From the NCBI GenBank assembly GCA_965248915.1, contig CBDFLA010000001.1, forward strand, positions 1-5,370: a stretch of DNA of 5,370 nucleotides, written 5' to 3'. Under the pieces are notes generated by a model. The model searched no databases and was not told the origin of the DNA. It was given only the letters and a program-made list of their open reading frames with translations. This document shows, piece by piece, positions 1-5,370 of this stretch. Positions within the stretch are counted from its first letter, which is position 1, and each line of letters opens with the position of its first letter. This DNA comes from CBDFLA01 sp965248915 (GTDB taxonomy: Bacteria; Pseudomonadota; Alphaproteobacteria; M2410). A program made the position numbers and the translations under genes.

Positions 1-551
1 AAGGACGACACACCGCCAGCACCCTTGTTCGAAGGATCGGTCCGCGCCATGGTCGTGAACACATGCGCGCGATTTGCATTGGTGATGAACCGCTTGGTGC
101 CGTTCAACACATAAACGTCGCCGTCACGGATGGCGGTCGTCTGCACCGCCGCCGCATCAGATCCGGCACCCGGCTCAGTGAGCGCAAAGCTCGCGACCAT
201 TTCACCGGAGGCCAGTTTGGGCAGCCAAGCTTGCTTTTGCTCTTCGGAACCAAACATGACGATGCCTTGGCTCCCGATGCCCACATTGGTGCCGACGACC
301 GAGCGGAAAGCCGGTGACGTGCGTCCCAACTCAAATCCGATATGAACCTCTTCCTCCATATTGAGGCCGAGCCCGCCATATTCTTCCGGGATTGAGAGAC
401 CAAAGAGCCCAAGCTCACGCATCTCCGCGATGACGTCTTGCGGCACCTCATCGTTTTCCGCAACCTGTGCCTCGATAGGCACCAAGCGCTCCGCCACAAA
501 CCGGGCCACCGAATCGATGAGTTGTTGTCTGGTTTCAGCGTCAAGCGCCAT
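1..551 (-). CDS. Acyl-CoA dehydrogenase, N-terminal part (runs off left edge)
   Basis: A flavin (FAD) enzyme that introduces the alpha-beta double bond into an acyl-CoA thioester and passes electrons to electron-transfer flavoprotein; cytosolic. The 183 codons seen cover the all-helical N-terminal domain (about residues 5-118, including EEYGGLGL near 57-64) and the start of the middle beta domain. The family signature ALTEPGAGSDAAA lies at residues 123-135, followed by LNGTKRFITNA at 149-159, both typical of FAD/substrate-binding segments. The catalytic Glu and the C-terminal helical domain lie outside the window; the family is usually about 380 residues, so roughly half is visible. The ATG at 551 is preceded by GGGAG (556-560) at a 4-nt spacing and is the only sensible start. 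It is divergent from the acyltransferase operon. Substrate chain length or branching cannot be told from this half. No frameshift is seen. Confidence 0.95.
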   Translation of the reverse strand, partial: MALDAETRQQLIDSVARFVAERLVPIEAQVAENDEVPQDVIAEMRELGLFGLSIPEEYGGLGLNMEEEVHIGFELGRTSPAFRSVVGTNVGIGSQGIVMFGSEEQKQAWLPKLASGEMVASFALTEPGAGSDAAAVQTTAIRDGDVYVLNGTKRFITNANRAHVFTTMARTDPSNKGAGGVSS

Positions 552-592
552 GGGTCTCCCTTCCCTCAAAGTCTCAATCTTGTTTGCCGCAC

Positions 593-620
593 ATTATGCC
601 AAGGAAGGCACAGGCGTCAA
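593..620 (-). promoter_or_regulatory. Sigma70-like promoter of the acyl-CoA dehydrogenase gene
   Basis: Read on the minus strand, TTGACG (615-620; 5 of 6 to the -35 consensus) is followed after 16 nt by CATAAT (593-598; 5 of 6 to the -10 consensus). Transcription would start near 586, giving a leader of about 35 nt before the ATG at 551. This is the best promoter match in the window. No convincing operator is seen next to it. Confidence 0.55.
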
Positions 621-705
621 AGCAACTCAGATCAGACAAAGCAGGTGCGTCTGGCCTCGATCCTTGTTAAGAACGAGCCCACATCTTCTTAAGGCTCAAA
701 TCACA

Positions 706-1428
706 ATGCGCACAGATCATCGACCCTATTGGATGCGGCGGGCTTTCGACGGCTATCAATTGTGGTGGCAGCGTCGTTTCCTTGAGCCGCAATTTGACCG
801 CGTGGGTGACGGCCTTGATGTCACCTTGCCGTGGAAGGTCACTGTGATCGGTGAGAAAGTCGACATCGGCAATCAGGTCCACATCAGAACCCACGCCGAC
901 AGCGGCGTTCTCTTCTGCACCTGGCCGAACGAAGGTAAGCGCGGCACCATCAAAATTGGCAACTTCTGCTTGATCACGCCAGGTGCACGCATCTTGGCCG
1001 CCCGCAGCATCACCCTCGGTGACAACACCATGTTGGGATCGAATGTGTTGATCTCGGACTCTGATTGGCACGACCTCTACGACCGCACATCCGCGCCGGG
1101 TGATGGCGCTCCGATTGTCACCGGCAAGAATGCATGGATTGGCGAACGTTCCATCCTCTGCAAAGGCGTCACCATCGGCGACAATTCAATCATTGGCGCC
1201 GGTTCTGTTGTAGCGAAAGACGTGCCCGCCAATGTGGTCGCAGCAGGCAACCCGGCCAAGGTGGTCAAGGAGTTCGATCCGGCCCGCGAATTCACCACCC
1301 GCGAAACCCTCTTCGCCGACCCGCAAAAGCTCTACGACGACACCTGGGGCCTTTATAAATGGCTCACCCGCAACAACTCCACATTCGGGTGGCTTAGAAC
1401 AAGAATCAAACCCAACCGGGAGGACTAA
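706..1428 (+). CDS. Left-handed beta-helix (hexapeptide-repeat) acyltransferase, WbbJ-like
   Basis: A 240-residue acyltransferase of the hexapeptide-repeat superfamily, expected to act as a trimer and transfer an acetyl or other acyl group from acyl-CoA to a hydroxyl or amino group of a sugar or other small acceptor. The N-terminal 45 residues are aromatic and basic (PYW, QLWWQRR, FLEPQFD). Hexapeptide coils follow from about residue 46 (VTVIGEKVDIGNQVHI, TIKIGN, SITLGDNTMLGSNVLI, VTIGDNSIIGAGSVVA), ending in the family's GNPAKVVKEF at 181-190. His122 in DSDWHDLYD sits in the loop where the catalytic His of this family normally lies. A C-terminal tail of about 50 residues extends past the helix. 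The reading frame is open upstream to at least 361, but that stretch overlaps the antisense dehydrogenase gene. The ATG at 706, 11 nt after AAGG, is chosen because the family-like sequence starts there. It is followed after 2 nt by the thioesterase gene. Its acceptor is unknown; cell-surface polysaccharide or lipid are options. Confidence 0.88.
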   Translation: MRTDHRPYWMRRAFDGYQLWWQRRFLEPQFDRVGDGLDVTLPWKVTVIGEKVDIGNQVHIRTHADSGVLFCTWPNEGKRGTIKIGNFCLITPGARILAARSITLGDNTMLGSNVLISDSDWHDLYDRTSAPGDGAPIVTGKNAWIGERSILCKGVTIGDNSIIGAGSVVAKDVPANVVAAGNPAKVVKEFDPAREFTTRETLFADPQKLYDDTWGLYKWLTRNNSTFGWLRTRIKPNRED

Positions 1429-1430
1429 CC

Positions 1431-1865
1431 ATGGCCACATTCGACCGCATCGAAGGGACAGGCCGCTACGAAGGATGGGTCACCTTGAGAGGCTGGGACC
1501 CCCATGAGGATTTCATCGGCCCCTTCTATCACCGCTTCGTAGACGACAAGGTCAGATGCGGTTTCTACATCGATGAGAAACACATCAATGGCGGCGGCGC
1601 CGTTCACGGCGGCCTCCTCACCTCGTTTGCCGATCATGCGGTCTTTGTCATTGCTCAGAAAGAACTGGGCGAAGAAATTTCCGGCGTCACCATTTCTCTA
1701 AACGCAGAATTTTGTGCCGCTGGCGTAGAGGGCGACTTGGTGGAGGCCATCGGCGAGGTCGTCCGCGCCACCCGCTCTCTCGCCTTCGTCCGAGGCAAAC
1801 ACATGGTTGGCGACAAAGTCATCATGAACTTCTCAGCGATTATCAAGAAACCGAGCGGGAATTGA
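1431..1865 (+). CDS. Hotdog-fold thioesterase, PaaI family
   Basis: A 144-residue single hotdog domain, the usual size for PaaI-type acyl-CoA thioesterases, which hydrolyse acyl-CoA or aryl-CoA to free acid plus CoA as homotetramers in the cytosol. The hallmark is HINGGGAVHGG at residues 51-61 followed by LLTSFADHA, with Asn53, His59-Gly60-Gly61 and Asp68 in the positions used for the oxyanion hole and general base in this family. The strands SGVTISLNAEF, GDLVEAIGEVVRATRSLAFVRG and KVIMNFSAIIKK complete the fold. The start is well supported: GGGAGG (1418-1423) lies 7 nt upstream of the ATG. The gene starts 2 nt after the stop of the acyltransferase, so the two are surely co-transcribed and perhaps translationally coupled. 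The substrate is not readable from sequence. Pairing with an acyltransferase and a divergent acyl-CoA dehydrogenase suggests housekeeping of CoA esters. Confidence 0.9.
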   Translation: MATFDRIEGTGRYEGWVTLRGWDPHEDFIGPFYHRFVDDKVRCGFYIDEKHINGGGAVHGGLLTSFADHAVFVIAQKELGEEISGVTISLNAEFCAAGVEGDLVEAIGEVVRATRSLAFVRGKHMVGDKVIMNFSAIIKKPSGN

Positions 1866-1924
1866 ACACAAGGCATAACGACCTAGTGGCAATCAGACAT
1901 GGATGAAACCATCGAACTTCCGCG
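1866..1924. other. Short convergent intergenic gap, no terminator seen
   Basis: These 59 bases separate the 3' ends of the thioesterase gene and the minus-strand ATPase gene. There is only a 4-bp ATGG/CCAT pairing and no stem followed by a T-run on either strand, so intrinsic termination is not supported. Termination may be Rho-dependent or lie within the neighbouring genes. Base composition drops in GC shortly after this gap, so it is also the left edge of the AT-richer block. Confidence 0.5.
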
Positions 1925-4264
1925 CTATGGTTCAATTGCTACAGTATCATTCTCTTCCAAATATTCGTCCGAATAGTAGTTGACCAACCGGTCCCGTGTG
2001 ACGTCAAGCCGCAAATATTCATTGAACACCGGATGAATAATGTATTGAATCTGTTGACGTTCATCCCGTGACATTGACTTCAACACCTCTTCACCATGCG
2101 AAAAATAGAAAATGTCCCTGTGTTTCTCTCTCCCAGAGCGATATATGTTGTCTGGAACCGAAAACCCCAAGAATCCAACTTCATAAAGAAAGTCAATCTT
2201 GCTCGTTATATCTTGTTGAGACATTTGATCCGTAGGGATCGCAAATTCAAAATCTATTGTACCAATTCTGTCTACTACATCTTGATAGGTCAAAATGTTG
2301 GCCATCCTCTCGAATCTTTGGATAATCAACTCAAGGTTTTTGCACACGTTGTGAAATTCGCGCACGAATTCGCTCGAAACAATCCCATAAGTTGAATCAG
2401 AGACAATTTTCCTGATTATCTCCGATGACAACACTTTGTTGCGGCGTTTCTGAAGATCAGCAGTCGCCAATATTGAAGCCGTCAAGTACAGAATCTCCCT
2501 TGGGCGCCAAAAGGTGTGTCGAAGAAGGTATGTAAACAATGGAATTTCAATCGTGTTGCTGCCATAGCTGAATTGAATAGTAGTGGGAATGCTGTTGAAA
2601 CTTTCCGTAAACACGTCAGTCAAACGTGACATTTCATCCTTTTCATTGTCCGCCCGGTAATCCGATATGACCTCAAGTCTCTTTCGCAACAAGATTGCCA
2701 ACTCAACTCCCGTCCATCGCACATTTGTCGATATCGAACGATATCTGTAGTCATCTCTTTCTGTCTTGCGCATTTCGATGAAACGATCCTTAGGTACCGT
2801 TAAACAAAAGTCCATCTTGTTGCTCAAAAATCGATCAGCCCCACGCAATTCCAAAATGCTATGAAAGAGACCTTTCAGCCAATCCAACTCCAACTTATTC
2901 CGAAAGAACACATGTTCCTCCAAGTAGTGCCCGTGAAGTGAATCATTCCGGAAGTTCTCAAACCTCATATCAAATCCGTCCAACACAAAAATGAACTTCC
3001 CATCTACGTTCGCTACATTGCATTGAAGTTCCGTACAAAACTTTTCTCCAAATACTCGATTGAACAAATGGGATCTTCCCGACAACCGCGTGACATCAGA
3101 AAAGAAGAACTCCTCATCATCCCTTGACTCTCTGACAACCTCCTCGACAACGGTAATCAGCCGTCGAACCACCCAGATGAAATCTGGCCAAGCTTGAGAA
3201 AGGTCAATTTCGTTTGGCGCTACAACATTTGAGATGTCAAAAATCGTCGCCTCAAGGGCCTCCAACGCTTTAACATCTTCCTTAGTTTGGCCGCTGTAGT
3301 GCTCGTAGACAATTACTTTTGCTGCCTGTAGATAGACAAAAGAGATCCAAACCAGCGAGAAAAACCTCTCCTGGGAAAAGATGTTGTTTATGTCCGAAGT
3401 TATTTTGGGCGTAAAAAGTAGATTGAATATCATCTCGAGATTAAATTGATCTACATCCACACTTATTCTTGTACGGTACATGTCTCGCGCGTTTGAATAA
3501 ATGTGATCGGCAATTGTCGACTTCCCGCTGCCCTTTCTGCCAATAAGGATGACACAATTCTGATCTCTTACTTGTCGATAGGAGGTCGTTTTGACAAACA
3601 CTCGATTGAGTACATCGCGCTGTTTCGTTTGCTCAACGGCCTGAACGACAGATTCGTGTTTCGTGTCCAGGAAGAGTGTATTTCTCAGTTTCCTACTTAG
3701 TTTCTTGAAGTCTTCAGTTCTTTGAAGTGCGGTCTGTAGAATAACATCAACAAGTTTTGAGAATTCACCGACAAATTCTTTACGTACGTGATCTGGCAAA
3801 ATGGTCTTTCGATCATTTGATTCAGTCCAGCGAAACCTTGTAAAGTCTGTACACAGAAGATCCCTAAACTCAGGCGGAATGACACCAGAAAAAGTACCGG
3901 AAAATAGGATCGGTATAACGGTAAAGAAATCTCCCCCACCCCTGGAACGTAAGGTTTCATTTGAAACGTGATATCTACTGAGTATTCTGTCATACTCACG
4001 AGACACGCCCCCTTTTCTTGCACGCACATTTTGCATGTACTCAGGTGTGAAAATTATTATAACGACGTCGGCAGAGAGAATTGCTTGTTCGTGCTCAGAG
4101 ATAGAATCGCCGGGGCGTATCCGACGCTTGTCCCGATAGATTTCAATTTTTTGGTTCGACATATCGGTCAATTCTTGCTCGAAGAAATCAATCGCTTTGA
4201 AATCTGCGTTTTCATGACAGTAGGATATGAAACAATTCGCCTTTCGAGATGTCACTTTTGACAT
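1925..4264 (-). CDS. SEFIR/TIR-domain P-loop ATPase (Sll1717-like), candidate anti-phage protein
   Basis: A 779-residue multidomain protein. Residues about 9-145 form a SEFIR/TIR-type domain: strand FISYCHE (12-18), YRD (43-45), PGD (51-53), a TPEY motif (73-76) and RKGGVSREYDRI (83-94), where Glu90 matches the position of the catalytic Glu of NAD-cleaving TIR domains. A helical linker leads to a P-loop NTPase: Walker A GRKGSGKST (242-250, Lys248), Walker B FIFVLDGFD (424-432, Asp429), then W517 with a helix ending LLRKRL, the sensor-2-like RPRE (587-590), and IHPVFNEYL (743-751) near the C-terminus. The order and the RPRE and IHP motifs recall the Sll1717 family of P-loop ATPases. By analogy with TIR- and SEFIR-containing defence proteins, the ATPase part may sense infection and the N-terminal domain may deplete NAD; this is inference. 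The ATG at 4264 has GGAGG just upstream; the TTG at 4288 lacks one. GC is clearly lower than in the flanking genes (42% in bases 2101-2160 against 62% in 1081-1140), suggesting acquisition. The frame is intact and no signal peptide is seen. Confidence 0.88.
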   Translation of the reverse strand: MSKVTSRKANCFISYCHENADFKAIDFFEQELTDMSNQKIEIYRDKRRIRPGDSISEHEQAILSADVVIIIFTPEYMQNVRARKGGVSREYDRILSRYHVSNETLRSRGGGDFFTVIPILFSGTFSGVIPPEFRDLLCTDFTRFRWTESNDRKTILPDHVRKEFVGEFSKLVDVILQTALQRTEDFKKLSRKLRNTLFLDTKHESVVQAVEQTKQRDVLNRVFVKTTSYRQVRDQNCVILIGRKGSGKSTIADHIYSNARDMYRTRISVDVDQFNLEMIFNLLFTPKITSDINNIFSQERFFSLVWISFVYLQAAKVIVYEHYSGQTKEDVKALEALEATIFDISNVVAPNEIDLSQAWPDFIWVVRRLITVVEEVVRESRDDEEFFFSDVTRLSGRSHLFNRVFGEKFCTELQCNVANVDGKFIFVLDGFDMRFENFRNDSLHGHYLEEHVFFRNKLELDWLKGLFHSILELRGADRFLSNKMDFCLTVPKDRFIEMRKTERDDYRYRSISTNVRWTGVELAILLRKRLEVISDYRADNEKDEMSRLTDVFTESFNSIPTTIQFSYGSNTIEIPLFTYLLRHTFWRPREILYLTASILATADLQKRRNKVLSSEIIRKIVSDSTYGIVSSEFVREFHNVCKNLELIIQRFERMANILTYQDVVDRIGTIDFEFAIPTDQMSQQDITSKIDFLYEVGFLGFSVPDNIYRSGREKHRDIFYFSHGEEVLKSMSRDERQQIQYIIHPVFNEYLRLDVTRDRLVNYYSDEYLEENDTVAIEP

Positions 4265-4268
4265 TGCG

Positions 4269-4273
4269 CCTCC
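4269..4273 (-). promoter_or_regulatory. Shine-Dalgarno site that fixes the ATPase start
   Basis: GGAGG on the minus strand lies 4 nt before the ATG at 4264. It sits inside the possible extension from a TTG at 4288, which has no comparable site, so the protein very probably starts MSKVTSRK and is 779 rather than 787 residues long. Confidence 0.8.
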
Positions 4274-4316
4274 GAATATCAAATACAAACAGCCATAAAC
4301 TCATGTTCCCGTTTCT

Positions 4317-4343
4317 ATTAGAGGTATTCATACCTACAATCAA
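4317..4343 (-). promoter_or_regulatory. Candidate promoter of the SEFIR/TIR ATPase gene
   Basis: On the minus strand TTGATT (4338-4343; 4 of 6 to -35) is followed after 15 nt by TCTAAT (4317-4322; 5 of 6 to -10). The spacer is short, which weakens the call, but the region is AT-rich and correctly placed, giving a leader of about 45 nt. A perfect 6-bp dyad fills most of the spacer and touches the -10, a layout seen where a regulator controls a promoter with unusual spacing. Confidence 0.35.
4322..4335. repeat. Inverted repeat AGGTAT-TC-ATACCT, candidate operator
   Basis: Two perfect 6-bp arms flank a 2-nt centre. It lies between the proposed -35 and -10 of the ATPase gene, about 58 bases upstream of its start codon. 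It is too short and lacks a T-run, so it is not a terminator; binding of a dimeric regulator is the more natural reading. No regulator gene is present in the window. Confidence 0.5.
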
Positions 4344-4362
4344 TTGATTCGTGTGAATCAAT
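4343..4362. repeat. Inverted repeat ATTGATTC-GTGT-GAATCAAT, candidate operator
   Basis: Perfect 8-bp arms around a 4-nt centre, overlapping the upstream end of the proposed -35 of the ATPase promoter. With the neighbouring 14-bp dyad it makes two symmetric elements within 41 bases of the divergent intergenic region. The dyad could bind a homodimeric transcription factor. There is no T-run consistent with an intrinsic terminator. Confidence 0.55.
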
Positions 4363-4444
4363 CACATTTAAGATATAAAGCGTAACCAAAAGTCCCCGGT
4401 TCTCAGGAGGCCAGACCTTCTATCCTGTGCGTTGTGGGCGCACG

Positions 4445-4493
4445 ATTGGTCGACAGGTTTTCATCTAGTCTCGCATTTTTGTTCGACTGGTTT
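4445..4493. repeat. Two imperfect 16-bp direct repeats, centred on TCGAC
   Basis: ATTGGTCGACAGGTTT (4445-4460) and TTTGTTCGACTGGTTT (4478-4493) agree at 13 of 16 positions and start 33 bp apart, close to three helical turns. The second copy abuts the TATACT hexamer upstream of the DUF3089 gene. They could be tandem binding sites for a regulator, or chance similarity. Confidence 0.35.
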
Positions 4494-4498
4494 ATACT
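4493..4498 (+). promoter_or_regulatory. Possible -10 element of the DUF3089 hydrolase gene
   Basis: TATACT matches 5 of 6 bases of the -10 consensus and would give a leader of about 43 nt before the ATG at 4548. The -35 position holds only CTCGCA (4470-4475), 3 of 6, so the promoter is weak by consensus or activator-dependent. Confidence 0.3.
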
Positions 4499-4547
4499 GA
4501 CTGTTTTGAACGCCAGACCCAGATCTATTGGCGCCAACCGATTTACT

Positions 4548-5370
4548 ATGAGCAAGGTCATGAGCAAGTTCTTCAAGATCATCATCGGCCTCATCGTTGT
4601 CATCATCTTGATCATCGCCGCCCTGTTCTTCACTGGCGGCGCGTTCAAGGCGGTGATTTCGCTCAACAAGCCGAAGCACGACTTTGACCTCGCCATGAAA
4701 GTTCCTGCCCCGGACTACGCCGATGAAGCCAACTGGGCCGCCCTCCCAAGCACGCAAGATTTGGCCGACATGATCCCTCAGGGCATTGGCGACACAGACA
4801 TTCAAGGCGCAGCACCCGTCGATGTCTTCTACATTCACCCCACGGGCTATTTGAGTGGCGGCGATTGGAACTCACCTATGGACCCGGGCAGTGCAACGGA
4901 AGAAAACACCAAGTGGATGCTGGCCAACCAAGCGAGCGCCTACAACGGCTGTTGCAATGTCTACGCCCCGCGCTACCGCGAAGCCTCCATCTTTGCCTAT
5001 TTGGTCATGGACGAAACCCTCATGAACCAATCCCTCGACTTTGCTTACGAAGATGTCGAACGCGCCTTCGATTACTTCCTCGAGCACCACTCAAAAGGTC
5101 GGCCTTTCATCATCGCCAGCCACAGCCAAGGTACTCAGCACGCCCGCACATTGTTGAGCAAACGCATTGACGGCACAGCGCTGCGCGATCGCATGATCAC
5201 AGCCTACCTCATTGGCGGCGGTGTCACCGTGAAACAAGTCGAATCCATGGAAACACTCGAACCATGCCGGGAAGTTAGCGACCTTCACTGCGTCATTCAC
5301 TGGGAAACTTATGGCGAAGGCGGAAAACACGACGGCTGGCACGGGCCCGACGAACTGCTCTGCACCAACC
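4548..5370 (+). CDS. Membrane-anchored DUF3089-family alpha/beta hydrolase (runs off right edge)
   Basis: The first 274 residues of a predicted serine hydrolase. Residues 1-10 are basic and residues 10-28 form one strongly hydrophobic Ile/Val/Leu segment, which reads as an uncleaved N-terminal anchor placing the enzyme in the periplasm. The mature part carries DUF3089 landmarks in order: VDVFYIHPTGYL (91-102), W107, VYAPRYREA (138-146), AYEDVERAFDYFL (167-178) and the nucleophile elbow SHSQG (191-195, Ser193) after RPFIIA. The catalytic Asp and His are not assigned here and probably lie further on. Adjacent Cys135-Cys136 could form disulfides outside the cytoplasm. No physiological substrate is known to me; ester or peptide-bond hydrolysis is only inferred from the fold. 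The ATG at 4548 and another at 4560 (Met5) are both possible; neither has a strong Shine-Dalgarno site, although AAGG lies just before Met5. The gene is GC-rich like the left-hand genes and divergent from the ATPase. Confidence 0.9.
   Translation, partial: MSKVMSKFFKIIIGLIVVIILIIAALFFTGGAFKAVISLNKPKHDFDLAMKVPAPDYADEANWAALPSTQDLADMIPQGIGDTDIQGAAPVDVFYIHPTGYLSGGDWNSPMDPGSATEENTKWMLANQASAYNGCCNVYAPRYREASIFAYLVMDETLMNQSLDFAYEDVERAFDYFLEHHSKGRPFIIASHSQGTQHARTLLSKRIDGTALRDRMITAYLIGGGVTVKQVESMETLEPCREVSDLHCVIHWETYGEGGKHDGWHGPDELLCTN

Larger units (their letters stand above)
4363..4547. other. Intergenic region between the ATPase and DUF3089 genes
   Basis: About 185 bases without a supportable gene. 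The left end is AT-rich like the ATPase gene; from about 4390 it becomes more GC-rich, which may mark the right edge of acquired DNA. It contains a small stem GTGCG/CGCAC (4427-4443, 7-nt loop), two imperfect copies of a 16-bp sequence (4445-4460 and 4478-4493) and a TATACT -10-like hexamer. No tRNA end, IS terminal repeat or attachment-site duplication matching the 1866-1924 gap was recognised. Confidence 0.4.

Noticed and set aside
664..692. TTGTTA/TCTTAA promoter for the acyltransferase operon
   Set aside because: The -10 matches only 3 of 6 bases and would start transcription about 7 nt before the ATG, overlapping the ribosome site; the operon promoter remains unassigned.
361..705. Open frame extending the acyltransferase upstream by 115 codons
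   Set aside because: It overlaps the dehydrogenase gene on the other strand, begins at a TTG, is rich in Ser, Pro and Arg, and does not look like acyltransferase sequence; family-like residues begin at the ATG at 706.
2096..2395. Plus-strand open frame of 99 codons inside the ATPase gene
   Set aside because: Antisense to a continuous, motif-rich coding frame, with no recognisable domain; it reflects the low GC of the region. The same applies to 3503-3700, 3968-4261 and the minus-strand frame at 3697-4029.
1925..4264. Toxin-antitoxin or multi-gene defence operon around the ATPase
   Set aside because: There is no small partner gene upstream or downstream on the same strand; the gene is alone between convergent and divergent neighbours.
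4265..4288. Eight-residue N-terminal extension of the ATPase from a TTG start
   Set aside because: The Shine-Dalgarno GGAGG lies within this stretch and points to the ATG at 4264.
4427..4443. GTGCG/CGCAC stem as a terminator or part of a tRNA
   Set aside because: The stem has only 5 bp with no following T-run, and no cloverleaf can be drawn around it.
4403..4875. Minus-strand open frames opposite the DUF3089 gene and its upstream region
   Set aside because: They are antisense to a well-supported DUF3089 frame and show no domain or ribosome site.

Overview
The window looks like chromosomal DNA of a Gram-negative bacterium, most likely an alphaproteobacterium. This rests on GC-rich metabolic genes, an LbH acyltransferase of a type common in that class, and a membrane-anchored DUF3089 hydrolase. 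The genus cannot be named from the sequence alone. One AT-richer gene, a SEFIR/TIR-type ATPase on the minus strand, stands apart in base composition and is the most interesting item.

Left part (1-1865): the first 183 codons of an acyl-CoA dehydrogenase run off the left edge on the minus strand, with a good sigma70-like promoter at 593-620. Divergently, a tight two-gene operon on the plus strand encodes a hexapeptide-repeat (LbH) acyltransferase (706-1428) and a hotdog-fold PaaI-type thioesterase (1431-1865), separated by 2 nt. The three products all plausibly handle acyl-CoA or acyl groups. The region looks like ordinary lipid/acyl metabolism.

Middle part (1866-4547): a 779-residue protein is encoded on the minus strand (1925-4264), convergent with the thioesterase. 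It has an N-terminal SEFIR/TIR domain with a candidate catalytic Glu, a P-loop NTPase core (Walker A GRKGSGKST, Walker B FIFVLDGFD) with an unusually long insert between the two, an RPRE sensor-2-like motif and an IHP-containing C-terminal region. This layout resembles the Sll1717-type P-loop ATPases and the sensor-plus-effector architecture of single-protein anti-phage systems; the immune role is inferred. Its upstream region holds two perfect dyads, one lying in the spacer of a candidate promoter, so regulated or repressed expression is plausible.

Right part (4548-5370): a DUF3089-family alpha/beta hydrolase with an N-terminal membrane anchor runs off the right edge on the plus strand, divergent from the ATPase. 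It returns to the GC-rich composition of the left part. The simplest reading is a one-gene defence cargo inserted between resident metabolic genes. No integrase, IS, tRNA, CRISPR or clear direct-repeat boundary was seen.
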